The translations under genes and the position numbers were made by a program. A stretch of DNA of 64,000 nt from Sipunculus nudus (Eukaryota > Annelida > Sipuncula > Golfingiida > Sipunculidae): contig CM049309.1 in assembly GCA_026874595.1 (NCBI GenBank), positions 68,554,926 through 68,618,925 of the forward strand, read 5' to 3'. How positions within the stretch are numbered: position 1 is the first letter of the stretch; every line of letters starts with the position of its first letter. Below the pieces are notes generated by a model. That model had not been told where the DNA came from. It made no database searches and saw nothing but the letters and a program-made list of their open reading frames with translations. Positions 21,664-34,411 of the stretch are shown here, one piece after another.

Positions 21664-23717
21664 AACATAAATATATACCCTGGCTAATGTTGTTACCGCT
21701 TGTTTTGATCACGTGTCCTATACAAAGCCACATGTACCACATTTGAACACGTCTGGGGCTGTATATTGCCATGTAAACTTACAAGAATAAAATAAGTATA
21801 TTGTTTTAATATGAATGTGTTTTGTTTTACAGTATATGTGGTAAAATTTAAATAAATTTATTAAGTAAAAAGTAACGTTGATATTAAATGTTGCTTCAAA
21901 ATACACACATAGGCCTACATACATTTGTGTGCACTTTGTATATATCTGTATATAAAAATGTATGTGTTTGTTTGTGTGTCTCACTCTGGGCTAAAGAAAA
22001 GGAACAAAAGGACGATTTTTATAGTCAAATAATAATAGAAACAAAATTGCGACAGTTCTTGAAACTTATGTGCACATGATCAACACAAAGTTTAATTCAA
22101 TTTCAATGGTTCCTTTAGGCATAAAAAAATGTATTATTTTGTTTCAATTACGATTTCTTTTGCAGGGATCCAGACAAGAGCAGCAAATAAAAGAAAGGTT
22201 GTGGTGCTCGTGCATTGAAAATATGATCCATAAAAAAGAAACGACGAATCCGAAGAAAAGGTATTTTTTCTGGTGTGCTCTACAGAAATATGCACCTATA
22301 TAATTAATTAAAAGTAGTATTATAGTCATATTAGTATATCCGATCTACAATGTCAGCTTGGAATAGGCCCATCTCCCAATGTTCATTTAATGATATCGAT
22401 AATAATTTATACACTTTTATATCTAAAAAACACAGACACAAAATTAAATTTATTCAAACAAATAATTAAATCAATGTACATGGTACAGAACCTTCGTAGG
22501 TGTTTAACTTTTCACTTACCAGGTACTTTCTACAAAGAATATACATCTTACCATATGAAGATTAGCTTCAACACCGAACGAAATAAATTAACACGCTAGT
22601 CATGCTTGTCAAAATTGTGACTTATACACGTGGATTTAAGAAAAGATCAAAACAATGAATTAAGAGAAAGGTGCCAGTCGGGATGCCTTGTGATAAGATA
22701 ATAATTCATACAGTTATAGGTACCTCAACCCACCACTCAGACAACACATCTATAACTGCAAAATAAAAAAAAATCGCCTTTTTCCTCCCTCCCCACGCTC
22801 TCCCCCTCAATAATATCCGCCCTTTAAATTTCATTATTATTTATATTTTTTTCTTCTTTTCTTTTATAAAAACCTGTTTCGAATTAAAATATGTATAGAC
22901 CGGGGAATATGTACACTATACAAAATAAAATACTCTGGGATTGAACATTTATTTCATCTATTTATTTTTTTTAATTCAAAGCTGTCAGCATGCATGCATT
23001 GGAAGATCATGATCGGATATTAAATTGCATTGTCTGACCCATCTATAGATAGGCGGCACAGTTTCCGTTGGTTATTGGGTCAGATCGGAATGATTGCGTT
23101 CGACATATGTATATATATATATGCATATATAATATTAAGAATTATAATAAAATAATAAAAATAAATAGTCACACAATATGCATATGCTATATTAATCTAG
23201 ATGCCTTATACATGCTATGCAGTTTACAAATTGTGACTAATATAGGCCAGGAGCGATATATGAATATGAATCTATAATGAAATAATCATCTCGATTATCG
23301 GTGGCTTTTACAAAAATCAATAAAATAAACAATAGCTCTGACAATAATAAATTTCTATCACAGATACTTTTTTATAAACTGTTCATAACAAGTTCTCATG
23401 AGATTAAATTTTATCCGTATCTCACAGATACTGGAACAAAGATTTTATACAGTTAAGATATTTCAAAGATATACAAGTTGAGACATATAGCCCTTTTTGT
23501 TTACTTATCATGACAGTGTGGTGCTACTATTTTCATTTTAATCTTGCCCGCGGGAATTAAAAATATATATTAGAATGTAGCTCTTTTACTAAGAAATATC
23601 GCTATTTTATTCTTAAATTCACGAGGATAATCAGTTTCAGTATCAATAGGGCCATCAGCCCCACAAATAAAGCTACGGTTTCTAATACTCGAAGGCGACA
23701 AGGTTACGGATAGCTAT
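21664..23717. other. AT-rich non-coding stretch
   Basis: Very AT-rich. The open frames here have low-complexity composition and no splice support. Confidence 0.5.
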
Positions 23718-24617
23718 TAGTGGTGGGAGTCGGTTCCTTTTTCATAATCGATTTGGGCAAACCGATCGATGATGGATTATTAATCGGTTCAGACCAATAT
23801 AAAGAAATGTGCAATTATCTGTGAAACTGTACTCTCTTAACCCAGCCCGAATGTCTTAGTAATTCTAACTGAGGAAAAGAAGTTTTTTGCCTTTTTTATA
23901 TTTTCCTTTTATCAATTAGATATGCTATTCAAAGTTTCATTTTGATTAATTATAGTAATCAAGAATTAAACCACAGTCCAGGACATCTACTTGTTGGCCC
24001 TCATGAATACTCCCACGTATCATTTTTACTTCACTACCAGGACTTTCATTTTATAACAATTATGATGACTGCCGACATGCATACTGGTTTCACAGGCCTG
24101 CCAATAAACTACAGGCCCATATAATTTTTGGTAAAAATTAAAAAATAAATAATTGAAAGCTAAAAATATAATTACTCATGCCGCATCGGCACCTGCATGA
24201 CATCAGTTGACGAGATTATTTCTAAGAGAATCTTGCAAAATTGGCATAGACCTGGAGCATTATGAAACATTTAACGCAATACCGCCCATATTTTGTAATG
24301 AACATCTCGTTAGAAAACTCTCCGCTAATTCTGCAGCTCCCTGCCAGTTCACAGAGGTTTAATACGTCCTCCGTTCTCTCATCTACCGTGTCATACTCAG
24401 TTATACACGAAGGTAATTTGGGAACACAGACACATTATTTGAAGCGCGGAATGTTGTAAAAATGAAAGAGTAATTTTTGCCTATAACTTAAAGACATTCT
24501 GGTAAAAACAATCATGAGTATGATGTAATCGATAGTTGCATTTCGTAATCGAGCGCTTGAAAGTTGCAGCAAACCAACTGACTTTCGAAAAAAAAATCGA
24601 TGATCGGCCCACCACTA
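23718..24617. mobile_element. hAT-like non-autonomous element, copy 1 (900 bp)
   Basis: Begins TAGTGGTGGGAGTCGG and ends CCACCACTA, flanked by ATAGCTAT on the left and ATAGCTTA on the right: an 8-bp target duplication with two changed bases. Subterminal TCGATGATCG-type palindromes at both ends. It shares its interior with copies at 46955 and 49478. TIR sequence and 8-bp duplication are typical of the hAT superfamily. No transposase. Confidence 0.8.
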
Positions 24618-26099
24618 ATAGCTTAATCATCACACGACCTATATAACAGGCATTTATATTCGATTTAGAGGGTTATTAGTTGTAATACAAGTCAAATGGA
24701 AAACTAAACATCTAAAAATTCTTTTTTTTCAATCAACGTTCCTTATATTTCATTATTTAGTTTTGTAGGAACCATAAATGGCTGAGATACAGCCAAACCA
24801 CCCATGCCATATGTTTCATAATATTATTTTCATTAGATAACAGTGTATACGATTTGGATTCCCGGATGTATTAATTTCAACAATTATAGTACCCTCAATC
24901 TTAGTAATATATCATGGAACAAGAACAATGAAATAAAGGAACAAATGCCTAAGTGATAACCTGTGAATATTTCGCAAATGACCAAGGCTATAGCCTAAGT
25001 AAAACGTCCTGCACGTATAATTTAAATTGCAGAGCAGTATTTGTTAAATTATGTTTGATAACAGACCCAAAATTAGTATAATATAAAAATAAGTCCTTAG
25101 AAAAAGGGCACTATAGTTTTGAGAGAGTCTTGTGTATCTAAATATATATAAAAATTAAGGTGCTGCCACTAATCTTTTATCTAAATTATACAGATATCTA
25201 TATGAAACAAACACTTATAAAAATGGAAAGCCATGCAGTTCGACCCCCTGCACATATTTTCACGCAGAGCAGAACATGCATACGGTCACGTGACACTGCA
25301 CGTGACAGATCTGCAGATGATCCTAAATGGCGTAAGTTCTATATAAATACAAAATATTTCATAATTAAATATCGCCATAGAAATTCACGCTCATATTCAG
25401 TTATTTGACGTTAATGGCTATTGTATAATGCAAATATAAGAATGAACACCCACAAAATAACATCACAAGCGAATATGTCATCAGAAAAGCTTGAATATAA
25501 ACTCGCCAAAACGCGACCGTGGGGATGTAATACATCTTGTTTGCTTGCAGAAAAGCGCGAAGAAAAGTGTACATGGGAAACGTCAAAATGACGGCCAGAC
25601 GGGGCACCTTGATAAAATGCATACACCAAATTGTTTCTCCGGATTACACGTAATTACCAGTATTTCCCAATCGGAAAAATCGGATTTGGTCGACAGGAAT
25701 GAAAATATGCTTTTAATATATTTCCTAGCTCATTCACTATATTGCTTGACACATTTATACTCATGCGCTTTTTTTTCTGAAAAAAAAACCCTATAGGACA
25801 ATTTAATTATATTTTTATGTGCCCATTTAATTCTAGGTCAAATGAAGGGGGCGCCACTGTAATACCGTTCCACAAAAGAGTGAAAGCGGGAAATATTGTG
25901 ATCATGATCTACATTAAACAGTCATTTGAACCGAGTGTCTGAATATTTTTATCAAAATGTTTGTAGTCCTATATTTATTATTTAAACCCACGTCAGAATT
26001 TTCAATAGACAAACCGAGTTAGATATATCTTATGAAGCCGAATGCAGTCTTGGTCGGATGCTGTAAAATGATGTATAACAGGCAGCTTCTACTTACATG
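24618..26099. other. Unannotated stretch
   Basis: AT-rich, no supported exon. Short open frames at 25401-25796 lack splice or domain support. Confidence 0.45.
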
Positions 26100-26245
26100 T
26101 TTCTTATCTAACTATGGTAATAAAGATTTAAAAAATCTGTAAATTATCAACGTTTTTATGTAATGAATTGCAAGTCAACAACAAATTCCTGGAACTGAAG
26201 GCTAATAAATGTTATCTTATCTTATCTTATCTTATCTTATCTTAA
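26100..26245 (+). repeat. Probable retroelement 3' end with (CTTAT)n tail
   Basis: A short non-coding tract containing GGCTAATAAATGTTATC leads directly into about seven copies of the pentamer CTTAT (26213-26245). Short tandem tails after an AATAAA are typical of LINE/SINE 3' ends. No coding part remains. Confidence 0.4.
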
Positions 26246-26307
26246 ACCAATACAGAGTGCAATTCAGAGCAGGTGGTCCACTGAGCAAGGCGACATCTGG
26301 GAGCAGA

Positions 26308-26417
26308 CTAAGGAATTAGATACAGCAGATATGCCAGCCTTCGCCGTAGTCTCTTTTGCGCAGACTCAGACTCAGAAGAGTACGACTCTACTGTTTCGGG
26401 ATTGTTGGAGTCAAAAT
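26308..26417 (-). CDS. Weak candidate terminal exon
   Basis: Minus-strand frame after GGGGGTCAG encodes PETVESYSSESESAQKRLRR and ends at a TAG (26308). Acid/serine then basic composition is protein-like, but the acceptor is purine-rich and no partner exon was found. Confidence 0.18.
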
Positions 26418-26655
26418 CTGACCCCCACAATGCACCGGGGCTTCTAAATATACCAGCGGCGTAGGTATGAATGTAGTGAAGAGGACAATGTAGTCCTTTC
26501 AACCGTGTTGGATCAGAACTGTTAATAAGGCAAATAACGTTGACTTTGGTTTTTTGTGATAAGTTCTTTACGGAATATATAATATTTTATAAGCATGCGC
26601 ACGTGGAATGTAAAAAGAAGGGGTTTCCTTGAAATGTAACAAATTTTACCCACCA

Positions 26656-26935
26656 CCCGATCCGGCGGGATCGGGTCGCATGCGCAGTGCGCGTCTACCT
26701 TATATGGTAATAGAGGCGGAGTGACATGGTGTTTGGCAACAATATCTAGCACGTGTACACGTACTTGCGTGAGCTCGGCAGATTACTGCTGTGCAGGATT
26801 ATATAACCAGCGAATGACCAGAAATGTATTCCATTAAATGTAAAAAAAGCATCAATTTTGGTTCCTCAGCGCTACTCCACAAGTCCAAGAAATTTAATGT
26901 CCCTTTGGATTGTGGGATTACGTCAGCCTTCCGGT
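26656..26935. promoter_or_regulatory. Promoter-like cluster of NRF1, CRE and ETS type sites
   Basis: A perfect 8-bp inverted repeat CCCGATCCGGCGGGATCGGG (26656-26675) adjoins TCGCATGCGCAG, close to an NRF1 site. About 230 bp on, TTACGTCA (CRE-like, 26918) and CTTCCGG (ETS-like, 26928) follow in a CpG-richer patch. This grouping is typical of TATA-less housekeeping promoters, but no adjacent first exon was identified. Confidence 0.3.
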
Positions 26936-27005
26936 TTGACATGACCTCGAAACGCGAACTCGCACATGTTGACACTGGCGGGCGCATGGCCGATCGAGTG
27001 ATGTA

Positions 27006-30000
27006 CGCAGTAATTCTTTGACACGTTTGATTGTAGGAATTTATAAAATGACACATCGAGTGAACAAGGTAGGCGTATTAGTGGCCATTACATAAAATTC
27101 TTTTGAATATGAGTCCTTTATATATTGTAATAACAGTCCACGCACGACAGTAGAAAAACGAACATGCATGGCCGGCGGCAGTGGAAAAAAAATGGAAATG
27201 ACCGGCACGTATGATTACCGCGCATTATATGCAGTTTTGTAGACGCAGGCCTATTGAAATAATTTTTAACGTTTTGCATCATTTTGGTATACCGGCATGA
27301 GGGTATAAAATTATTTTTATTGTCAGACAGATTTTTTTTTTATTGCACTTGCGGAGTTTGCTCAAACAAGACTTCGTTTGACTTCGAAGATTCTGAAAGT
27401 TTTGTCGTCAAGAATTATTTTGAAAGAAAATATGTAATATGACACTATAACTTCAATTTACACATTTTCTCCATAGAGAATATTATTAGCCTGATTTGGT
27501 TTTTCTGATTATCGACCACATGTCAGCCAACTTTTTCTTTTACGAAATATCCCCATTTTTACCAGATACATACACTGGACTTTTATTGTTGTTACTTTAC
27601 ATGAGCAGAAATGAATATAAATTCACGGAATGTGTATTTTTATTTTCAGCTCTCTTGTATGCCTCTTGAACTTGTAACATTGCGGTTTTGATATGCAACA
27701 ATGTAACTAACATAAGTTCAACGCGTGCATGCACATACAAATGAAAGTTTGTTATGACGAGCAGTAGGCCTATATGTAAAAAATACAGTAGTGTCATCCC
27801 ATGAGGCAATATAATATTGGATGACACTTGGAGGAGGTTTGTTATGGGTTCATATCTGAAATAAGATGGCTTGGAGTCCCAGGTGTGTGATTCTCTGCAA
27901 AGAAAAATAAAAACTCCCCCTGCCAAAAAAAAAAAGTTTGGGTATACTTGATGTATACGTATATTTACACACAAGCATACCTACATGAATGTATCGATCA
28001 GTGTGTGCTTTGAAATATGATGAACAAATATCTATAGAACCAAGAGCAGTGAAGAAGACGTGCAAGAAGAATCCTACATTCGCAAGTGAAAACCAAACCA
28101 AATCCTTGTCACAAGACTTCTCTTTCCTCAAGGTTTCCATGAAGTTATACAAGACAAACAGAAAAAGGGGTAATAAAATAACCTTATTGAAAACGTACAT
28201 ATTTTTCAAAGTGCTTTATCCCGGTGAGGGAAACCTGCATGAACAAACCTGATGTTTTTATTGCTGTAAACGTGAACATCTATGCTTTTAATGACACCTC
28301 GCTAGAGAATGTTAAAAAAATGAAGCCGATCGTTAAACAAGCATTGTTGCATAAAAAGATTATACATCTTTTAGCAATGCAGAACAAATCAAGTGGGTAA
28401 TTTAGGCAAAACTTTTTTTTTATAAAAAATATTTTAAAGTGATATAAGTTATACATGTTATTTACATTATTGCTACAATATTCGGCACAAACACATAGTT
28501 ACCGGTACATGTACAGGACCCATTCCTTATCTAACATACCGGATTAACACTTAAAAAAACAACAACATAAATTTGAGTAATAAACTTCTTCTTTAAGTTA
28601 ATATTTGTATAACATGGTTATGTTTTGTGATGATGAAAATCATTTTGGGTTTCTATGAGACACATGTTAAAATATTCTTCTGCCTCTACCAACTGACGAC
28701 TAATCCTTTGTGTTTGCTATTTCTCAACGCAAAAGATCCCGCGAACACTACAATAGTTAGGTGACCTGATCCTGACAGTTGGAAATTAAACCAATAGCAT
28801 TCTTCGTATGAATTTTTTTTTTTAATTAGGCGAAGGACCAAACCCAGAATGGCTATTCGCTGAATATGTTTACTGACCATGCAGACTTCATTCACCAACA
28901 CAGAGAAAAGTTCAAATAATTAATCAGAATAAGTGGTCTAAGTGATTTTAAAATATGAATAATACTTAATTTACAGTGGCAGCGCAAAATTTCCAATATT
29001 TTGCTATATGCACGAAATTATGGTATTTATGTTTCAAAATATTTCATGAATGTCTTTGTTAAATTTCATAGTAAAAACAATCCCATTCTACCAACTTTTG
29101 ATGTTCTTAAAATCAGTAGTCAACAATCAGTTGAACAATAATTAAACAGATATATGTGCCGATGAGGTGCTTCATGAGCAGAAATATAAGTAATATTAGT
29201 TCAGTGGACGTAGAGGTTCATTACAACGACTCTCATTCCACTGTGTTTTGAGAAGGCACATTATCAGACAACGCCCACTAAAACACGTGCAGTCTGTTAT
29301 TGTTTACACCTCCCGTGACCTCCCAACTGCCATTTCAAACCTATGCAATCTGACAGTCCGCCTCGGCACTAGAACTAGGGAAATCTACAAAAATACTTGA
29401 TTTTATCACTTTTAAAATAAGAATAATAATATTTGATGCGTAAATAATGTGTACGTTATGTCTGGGAGAAAAACTCGCTCGATAAAACTAAAATTATCCA
29501 GTCTTTCCAAGCTGGGGGTGCCGAGTGATCGGCAATGACAGCTGACCGGCTGGTGAGCAACATCGTCAGATATTGAAGAAAATATATAACGTATGATAAT
29601 TTTAATGGTCACATTTGATTTCTTGAGTTAAAATGCGTATGTCAGACAAATATTAGACTGGAAAATGGGCTAGAATTCAAGTATGATGGCTTTTTTCATG
29701 ATTTTGGGCGATGTGTCTTGACAGGTATTTAAATGTCCATGACTGACAGCTACGCCATCTTGCGGGCCCTTTTTATACTCCTGGTGGGTCTTTAAAGTTT
29801 GACAGTTTTATAGACAATGATTCCCGAACATACCAGTGCCCAAAGTAAAGAGACCCGAATTTTCTGATATTTGACGCGATTTTTTTTTCAGGAAACTTTA
29901 CAAAACCGAGGTCCTGTTTGACTTTTTTTTGCAAGGAATTCCCTCCAGCAAGGTCACCCAAGCAAACGGCAGGTGCCCATTCATTTGAAATATGCAGGCT

Positions 30001-30099
30001 CTTAGGCTTTCGTCATCAACATACAACGTGCACTGAATTGTATCTGTTTGTAACATTTTTACAACAAGCTTCGTGCACGCATCCCATTGGGTGACCATG
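27006..30099. other. Long AT-rich non-coding stretch
   Basis: No convincing exon on either strand. A minus-strand frame at 27597-27864 follows a fair acceptor (ATCTTATTTCAG) and is hydrophobic, but its composition is what AT-rich DNA gives by chance. Confidence 0.4.
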
Positions 30100-30655
30100 T
30101 TTAGACTGGTACTCCGCTCTATTATGGCACCGCTGCTCTAGGCCAATCATAGAGACAGGCGTACACGCCATCTTCAGGACTCCCGGCAGACTGGTTCCAA
30201 CTCAAGTATGATTTATATATGATAAAAATAAGCATTTCGTTTGCTAAGAGAAGTTGTTAAAAGTTGGCTGTACATTTCGTGTGACATTTATGATTAGATT
30301 AATAGGTATTGATAATAAACCAATGCCACGTACAGTAGAATATCAAGTATTCAGTTTATCGTATGATTCGTATCATCTATACATCCATCAGTCAATTTTT
30401 GTGCAAAAACTCATTTTTCAATATTTGGAAACATTAAATAACTGAAGAAAGTAATTTTATAAGTAATCTTCACGGATAATCAGCCAGGATCGCGAGAACT
30501 TCCATGACAATCGGTGTGAGCATACAGACTTGAGTTGGAACCAGTCTACAGGTAGGTCAGGAGTTGCAACTGGGAGTACTTAAGATGGCGTTGTACGCCT
30601 GTCTCTATGCTTGGCTTGAGGGCCTTAATAGAGCAGGGTACCGGTCTAGACCATG
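30100..30655. repeat. Foldback-like inverted repeat
   Basis: Arms of about 110-125 bp: AGAGACAGGCGTACACGCCA (from about 30150) is matched in reverse complement by GTACGCCTGTCTCTATG (from about 30593), and CTGGTTCCAACTCAAGT (30192) by ACTTGAGTTGGAACCAG (about 30528). About 320 bp of AT-rich loop. No coding capacity. Confidence 0.7.
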
Positions 30656-31250
30656 TTGTTCATATATGTAACATAAGCAGGTCAATGCACAGTTACCGGG
30701 CCAAGTGACACCATAGATACAAACTGCATGATTAACACCACACAGAACAGACTTCACTTTACCTTGTGACATTCAATCCTGCTTTACGACTTTTGTATTT
30801 TCCACCAGATGCCGCTGTGGTTCAAGTTTACATCAGAGGAACGAAAGTCCAGAAATTATCTCCCGATTTGTGATGGACGGCAATGACCCTGCTTCCTATC
30901 AAAATAGGAATGTTCTCAAAATTCGAGCATCGGAATTTCAAGTTAATGATATTATACTCTACCAAAGGAAAATTAATTTAATGATATTATAAGCAAATTT
31001 TCAATTGAGAAAACTGGGAAATATTTAACTTTTTTAAAACATATGAAATTAGCAAATTTCAATAAACTTTGCTACCACTTATACTATTCGTTTCATTGAT
31101 GGGTTCCTGGTGTTTGATTTTAGGATAATTTTTCTATTTATAATGCGTTCTTATTCGCAACCAGTCGCTGAAAAGATTGAAACTGACACTGACTAAAGAT
31201 GGCGCCACCTAATCTCAGTTTCCTTGCCGTGCTTCCTCTCATGCTCTATA
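30656..31250. other. Unannotated stretch
   Basis: No supported exon. A plus-strand frame beginning MPLWFKFTSEERKSRN at about 30809 follows TTTTCCACCAG but is short and unconfirmed. Confidence 0.35.
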
Positions 31251-31649
31251 AAGCTGTGTTTCCATTCATCCGTAAATCTCGTACGTCTCGTACGCAAAAA
31301 ATCGGATCCCTCTTTGTAAGATGAACTGTTTCCATATGTACGTTTTAACGTGCTTCGCAAACGTATCCGCAAAAACGGACAGCATCGAATCGGATCGGTG
31401 AGCGATTCATCCGTTTTACGGATGGCAAAAATGCTTACATTTCCCAACAGTGCCCCGGAGCCAGGTGTGATGAGACATATTGACCTTCTTCCTGCCTGTC
31501 GTCCTTGCAGTTAAAAAAGGGGCACGTGAAAGGGTATCCGCAAGAAAAACGTACGTACTTATGGAAACAGTTTTTGCGGACTGCGCACTATGGAACGTAC
31601 GTACGTCTTTAACGGATAAGTTTTTTGCGGATACATGGAAACACAGCTT
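31251..31649. mobile_element. 399-bp TA-flanked MITE
   Basis: Left end AAGCTGTGTTTCCAT and right end (reverse complement) AAGCTGTGTTTCCATG, with TA on each side. Long TIRs continue inward with repeated GTATCCGCAAAAA and ACGTACGTAC motifs in both halves. No open frame. A TA duplication suits Tc1/mariner-type mobilisation. Confidence 0.8.
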
Positions 31650-31676
31650 TAAGCGGACATCATATCCTCGGAGTCT

Positions 31677-31846
31677 AGAGGCGGATCCACGATTCCGGAA
31701 AAGGAGATCCAGAAAAGTGTGGGGGGGGGGGGGGGGGACTAATTTGGCCTGAAACCCTTGAAAAAGGTTTCGACGTCTGAAAGGGGAGGGGGGATCTGGA
31801 CCCCCTCGACCCTCCCCCCCCCCCCTCCCCCCAGGATCCGCTTCCT
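31677..31846. mobile_element. GCGGATCC element (170 bp)
   Basis: Ends AGAGGCGGATCC and (reverse complement) AGGAAGCGGATCC, flanked by GAGTCT and GATTCT, a 6-bp duplication with one change. A long G-run lies on one side of the interior and long C-runs on the other. Confidence 0.7.
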
Positions 31847-32059
31847 GATTCTCGTAAGGCTCGTCCACATAAGCTTTATCAAATTTTCATATGTGAATGA
31901 AACTCATCGGCTACGTTAGCTGGCTTATTTGTTATCAACACTTCGCAAAAAGTAATGAACGAATTTTAAGGAAACTTTAGGGAGGGTTGGGGAAAAAGAA
32001 CAATTAATTAAATCTACCAATCTGGTTAACCAAAATATATTTTTAATCCAAACAGGATT

Positions 32060-32215
32060 TAAGGAAAGCAGGGGTCCAACCCAGGAGGACTAACGACAAA
32101 ACATAAAAAAAGGTCCCTAGGTCCGGAAGGGGGGTGGGTTGGAGGGGGGGGGGGGGGGTCCAGGCCAAAAAATTGCCTTAAAAACAGGTTTCTCCGGCTG
32201 TTAAAAAGGGGTGGG
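32060..32215. repeat. Fragment of the GCGGATCC / G-run family
   Basis: Contains GGTCCCTAGGTCCGG, a G-run and AAAAACAGGTTTCTCCGG, matching interior phrases of the copies at 20283 and 31677. Termini not preserved. Confidence 0.5.
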
Positions 32216-32222
32216 GGTCTAC

Positions 32223-32440
32223 AACGACTATTACTACTGCTTCTGCTACTACTTTACTACTACTACTACTTCTACTTCTATACGACTACTACTACTACTA
32301 CGAATACTATACGACAACTACTTTTACTTCTTTTACAAGTGCTACTACTACTACTAGATTGCAATTCTATTACCGGTTACTACTCTGAATAAAATAAGAA
32401 TAATAAGAATAAGAATAACAAAATGAAAAATGGGATAAAA
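32223..32440 (+). repeat. (CTA)n and (AAT/AAG)n trinucleotide tract
   Basis: Imperfect ACT/CTA repeats to about 32355, then AATAAG-type repeats. Confidence 0.85.
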
Positions 32441-32447
32441 TCATTTA

Positions 32448-32535
32448 ACTAGAAATTTGCATTCTAAGGTATGTGGGGGTCCCTATTGTTGGATGCTCCC
32501 AAAACCATGTTTGCAATTCATTTATTCCACCATCT
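32448..32535 (+). repeat. Dispersed repeat following a trinucleotide tract (copy 1)
   Basis: GGATGCTCCCAAAACCATG and the preceding phrase with GCATTCTAAGG recur at 63905-64000, again directly after a trinucleotide tract. The full extent to the right is unknown because the second copy is cut by the window edge. Confidence 0.55.
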
Positions 32536-34411
32536 CCCTGGTTTATTCATGCATAAGTTACTGTACATTTGTAAATATGATTACAATCCTGAATCTGGAT
32601 CATGTGCCGAGTCCACACCAAATCTAACTGATACTTTATGGGTCCAGTCCAAAATGCCCTGAAATTTCATGAGATTCTGTTCATGATTTATGAGTTATGT
32701 ATTATATACAAACACACGAACGGGGATGAACGCATGCATGTATATATACACTCCTGGCGGCAATGAATGCGCACAAAAGCCCGTTTCAATATTGTGCAGG
32801 GATACCAAGTGTCGAAATTTTGCTGTTATTTGCAGAAGGCTCTATGTAGAAGTCATACTGGTATTAATGAAGGAATCCCCTCAATATAAATGCCATTTCG
32901 ATTAATATACGGATTTGTGGCCACGACATATAGTTCTGGCTATAATTTTAAGGTACGCCATTTCCACGCTGAGGGCGATCTTCTCGTTCCCTAGCGGTAT
33001 GAATGACGCCATTGTTGTTTTTCAAGGACGGAGACGACATAATATGTCTTGCTCTTAACCTCTCAACCATAGATCAAACACTGTCCAAAATTTATTACCT
33101 GTCCTAACAGGTGCATAAGAGGCAAGATTAAACATATATTGACAATAACTTAACCTTGTGAAACGAGCAAGTGTCTAAATTTCGGCCGTTACCTTGACTT
33201 TTCAGCGTAGTTTACAAATCAGACTTAATTTACAATATGTAAGGTGACTCTACACAGAAGATTTCACGGTAATATAGATTACTATATTAAGATAATCGAT
33301 CATCGGTCGTTTTCTCTCTTTCAGTCGTGGAATATGATTTTACGACCAATGCTTAACACTAATACACCTTCTGGATCACCAAATATAATCAATATTCAGA
33401 TGAAAATATGGGTATTAAATGTGTTAGAAATGTATTTCATGGTTCCACAACTCGATTGTTGCATCAAAGCTCAACTCTGATCGCTAGATTAAGGACAGGT
33501 CTTGAATAACGTCGAATAACGTTTGCCCTATTGGCACGAATAAATAAAGTGCTCTTCCTCGTTATGCTTGAGAATCCTTAAAAAATATGGGGATCCAAGT
33601 TACCTCGAATATATGACCAATAGTTTCTCGGGTGTAAGCCAAAATCTCCACAAAATTAATTGATACAGATGTACAGTTTCCCCAATTTCAATTAATCTAT
33701 GTTAGCTTCTGAACCATTCTGTTACAAACTAAGTATCCATCATCCATGGGTGCCCGCGATGAGACGTCACAGTGACTTAATTTGGACCTAATTCAGGAAT
33801 AGATAATTATGAAAAGTGAGTGATTATGTTTTCTCGCTTGAATATGAAGAAGTTAGGGGGTAAAAATCGTGTGTGTCAATAAAATTTATATTCATCAATT
33901 CTCATTCAATTTCCTTAGTCTGCACGGAGGAATACCAACCACGATTAACATATAGGCGGTGCCATTCTGGCACACATGCACTTACCATTTTTCTCGTGAA
34001 ATAAATGCAGATAGCTGCAGCCATTTTTGGTATAATTAACTGTAATCCTACATTTGGGCCGAAGTATAATAGAGTTTTCCAGTTGCTTAATTCTCAAGGA
34101 TCTTAGATTCATTAGCGCAATGGTTTGGACAGTTCTTCAGACAATGTACACTAAAGGAGATTTTGCATCCCTGACTGTCGGCCATAATGGATTTTAAACA
34201 TTTTTGAATTTGTCAGCACTCATTCTCCTATAAGGGAGGGGATTATCTTATAATGGCCCGACCGGTTCTTGGATTATTGAGTTCTAAAAAATTTATAGGA
34301 TTGCTGACATAACGAATTTCTAGTGAGTTTGAAATTAGATAGACAGTCATACCATCCACTGATAGACACGAGTTACCATATAAAAATTTACGGAAAATGC
34401 TTGAATCGTTC
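32536..34411. other. Unannotated stretch
   Basis: No supported exon or element. Confidence 0.45.

Noticed and set aside
27597-27974. 125-codon minus-strand hydrophobic open frame
   Set aside because: Follows a fair acceptor, but residue composition matches AT-rich chance frames and no donor, partner exon or domain was found.
31416-31868. 150-codon minus-strand frame with polyglycine/polyproline
   Set aside because: It runs through the 399-bp MITE and the G/C-run element; both are non-coding mobile repeats.
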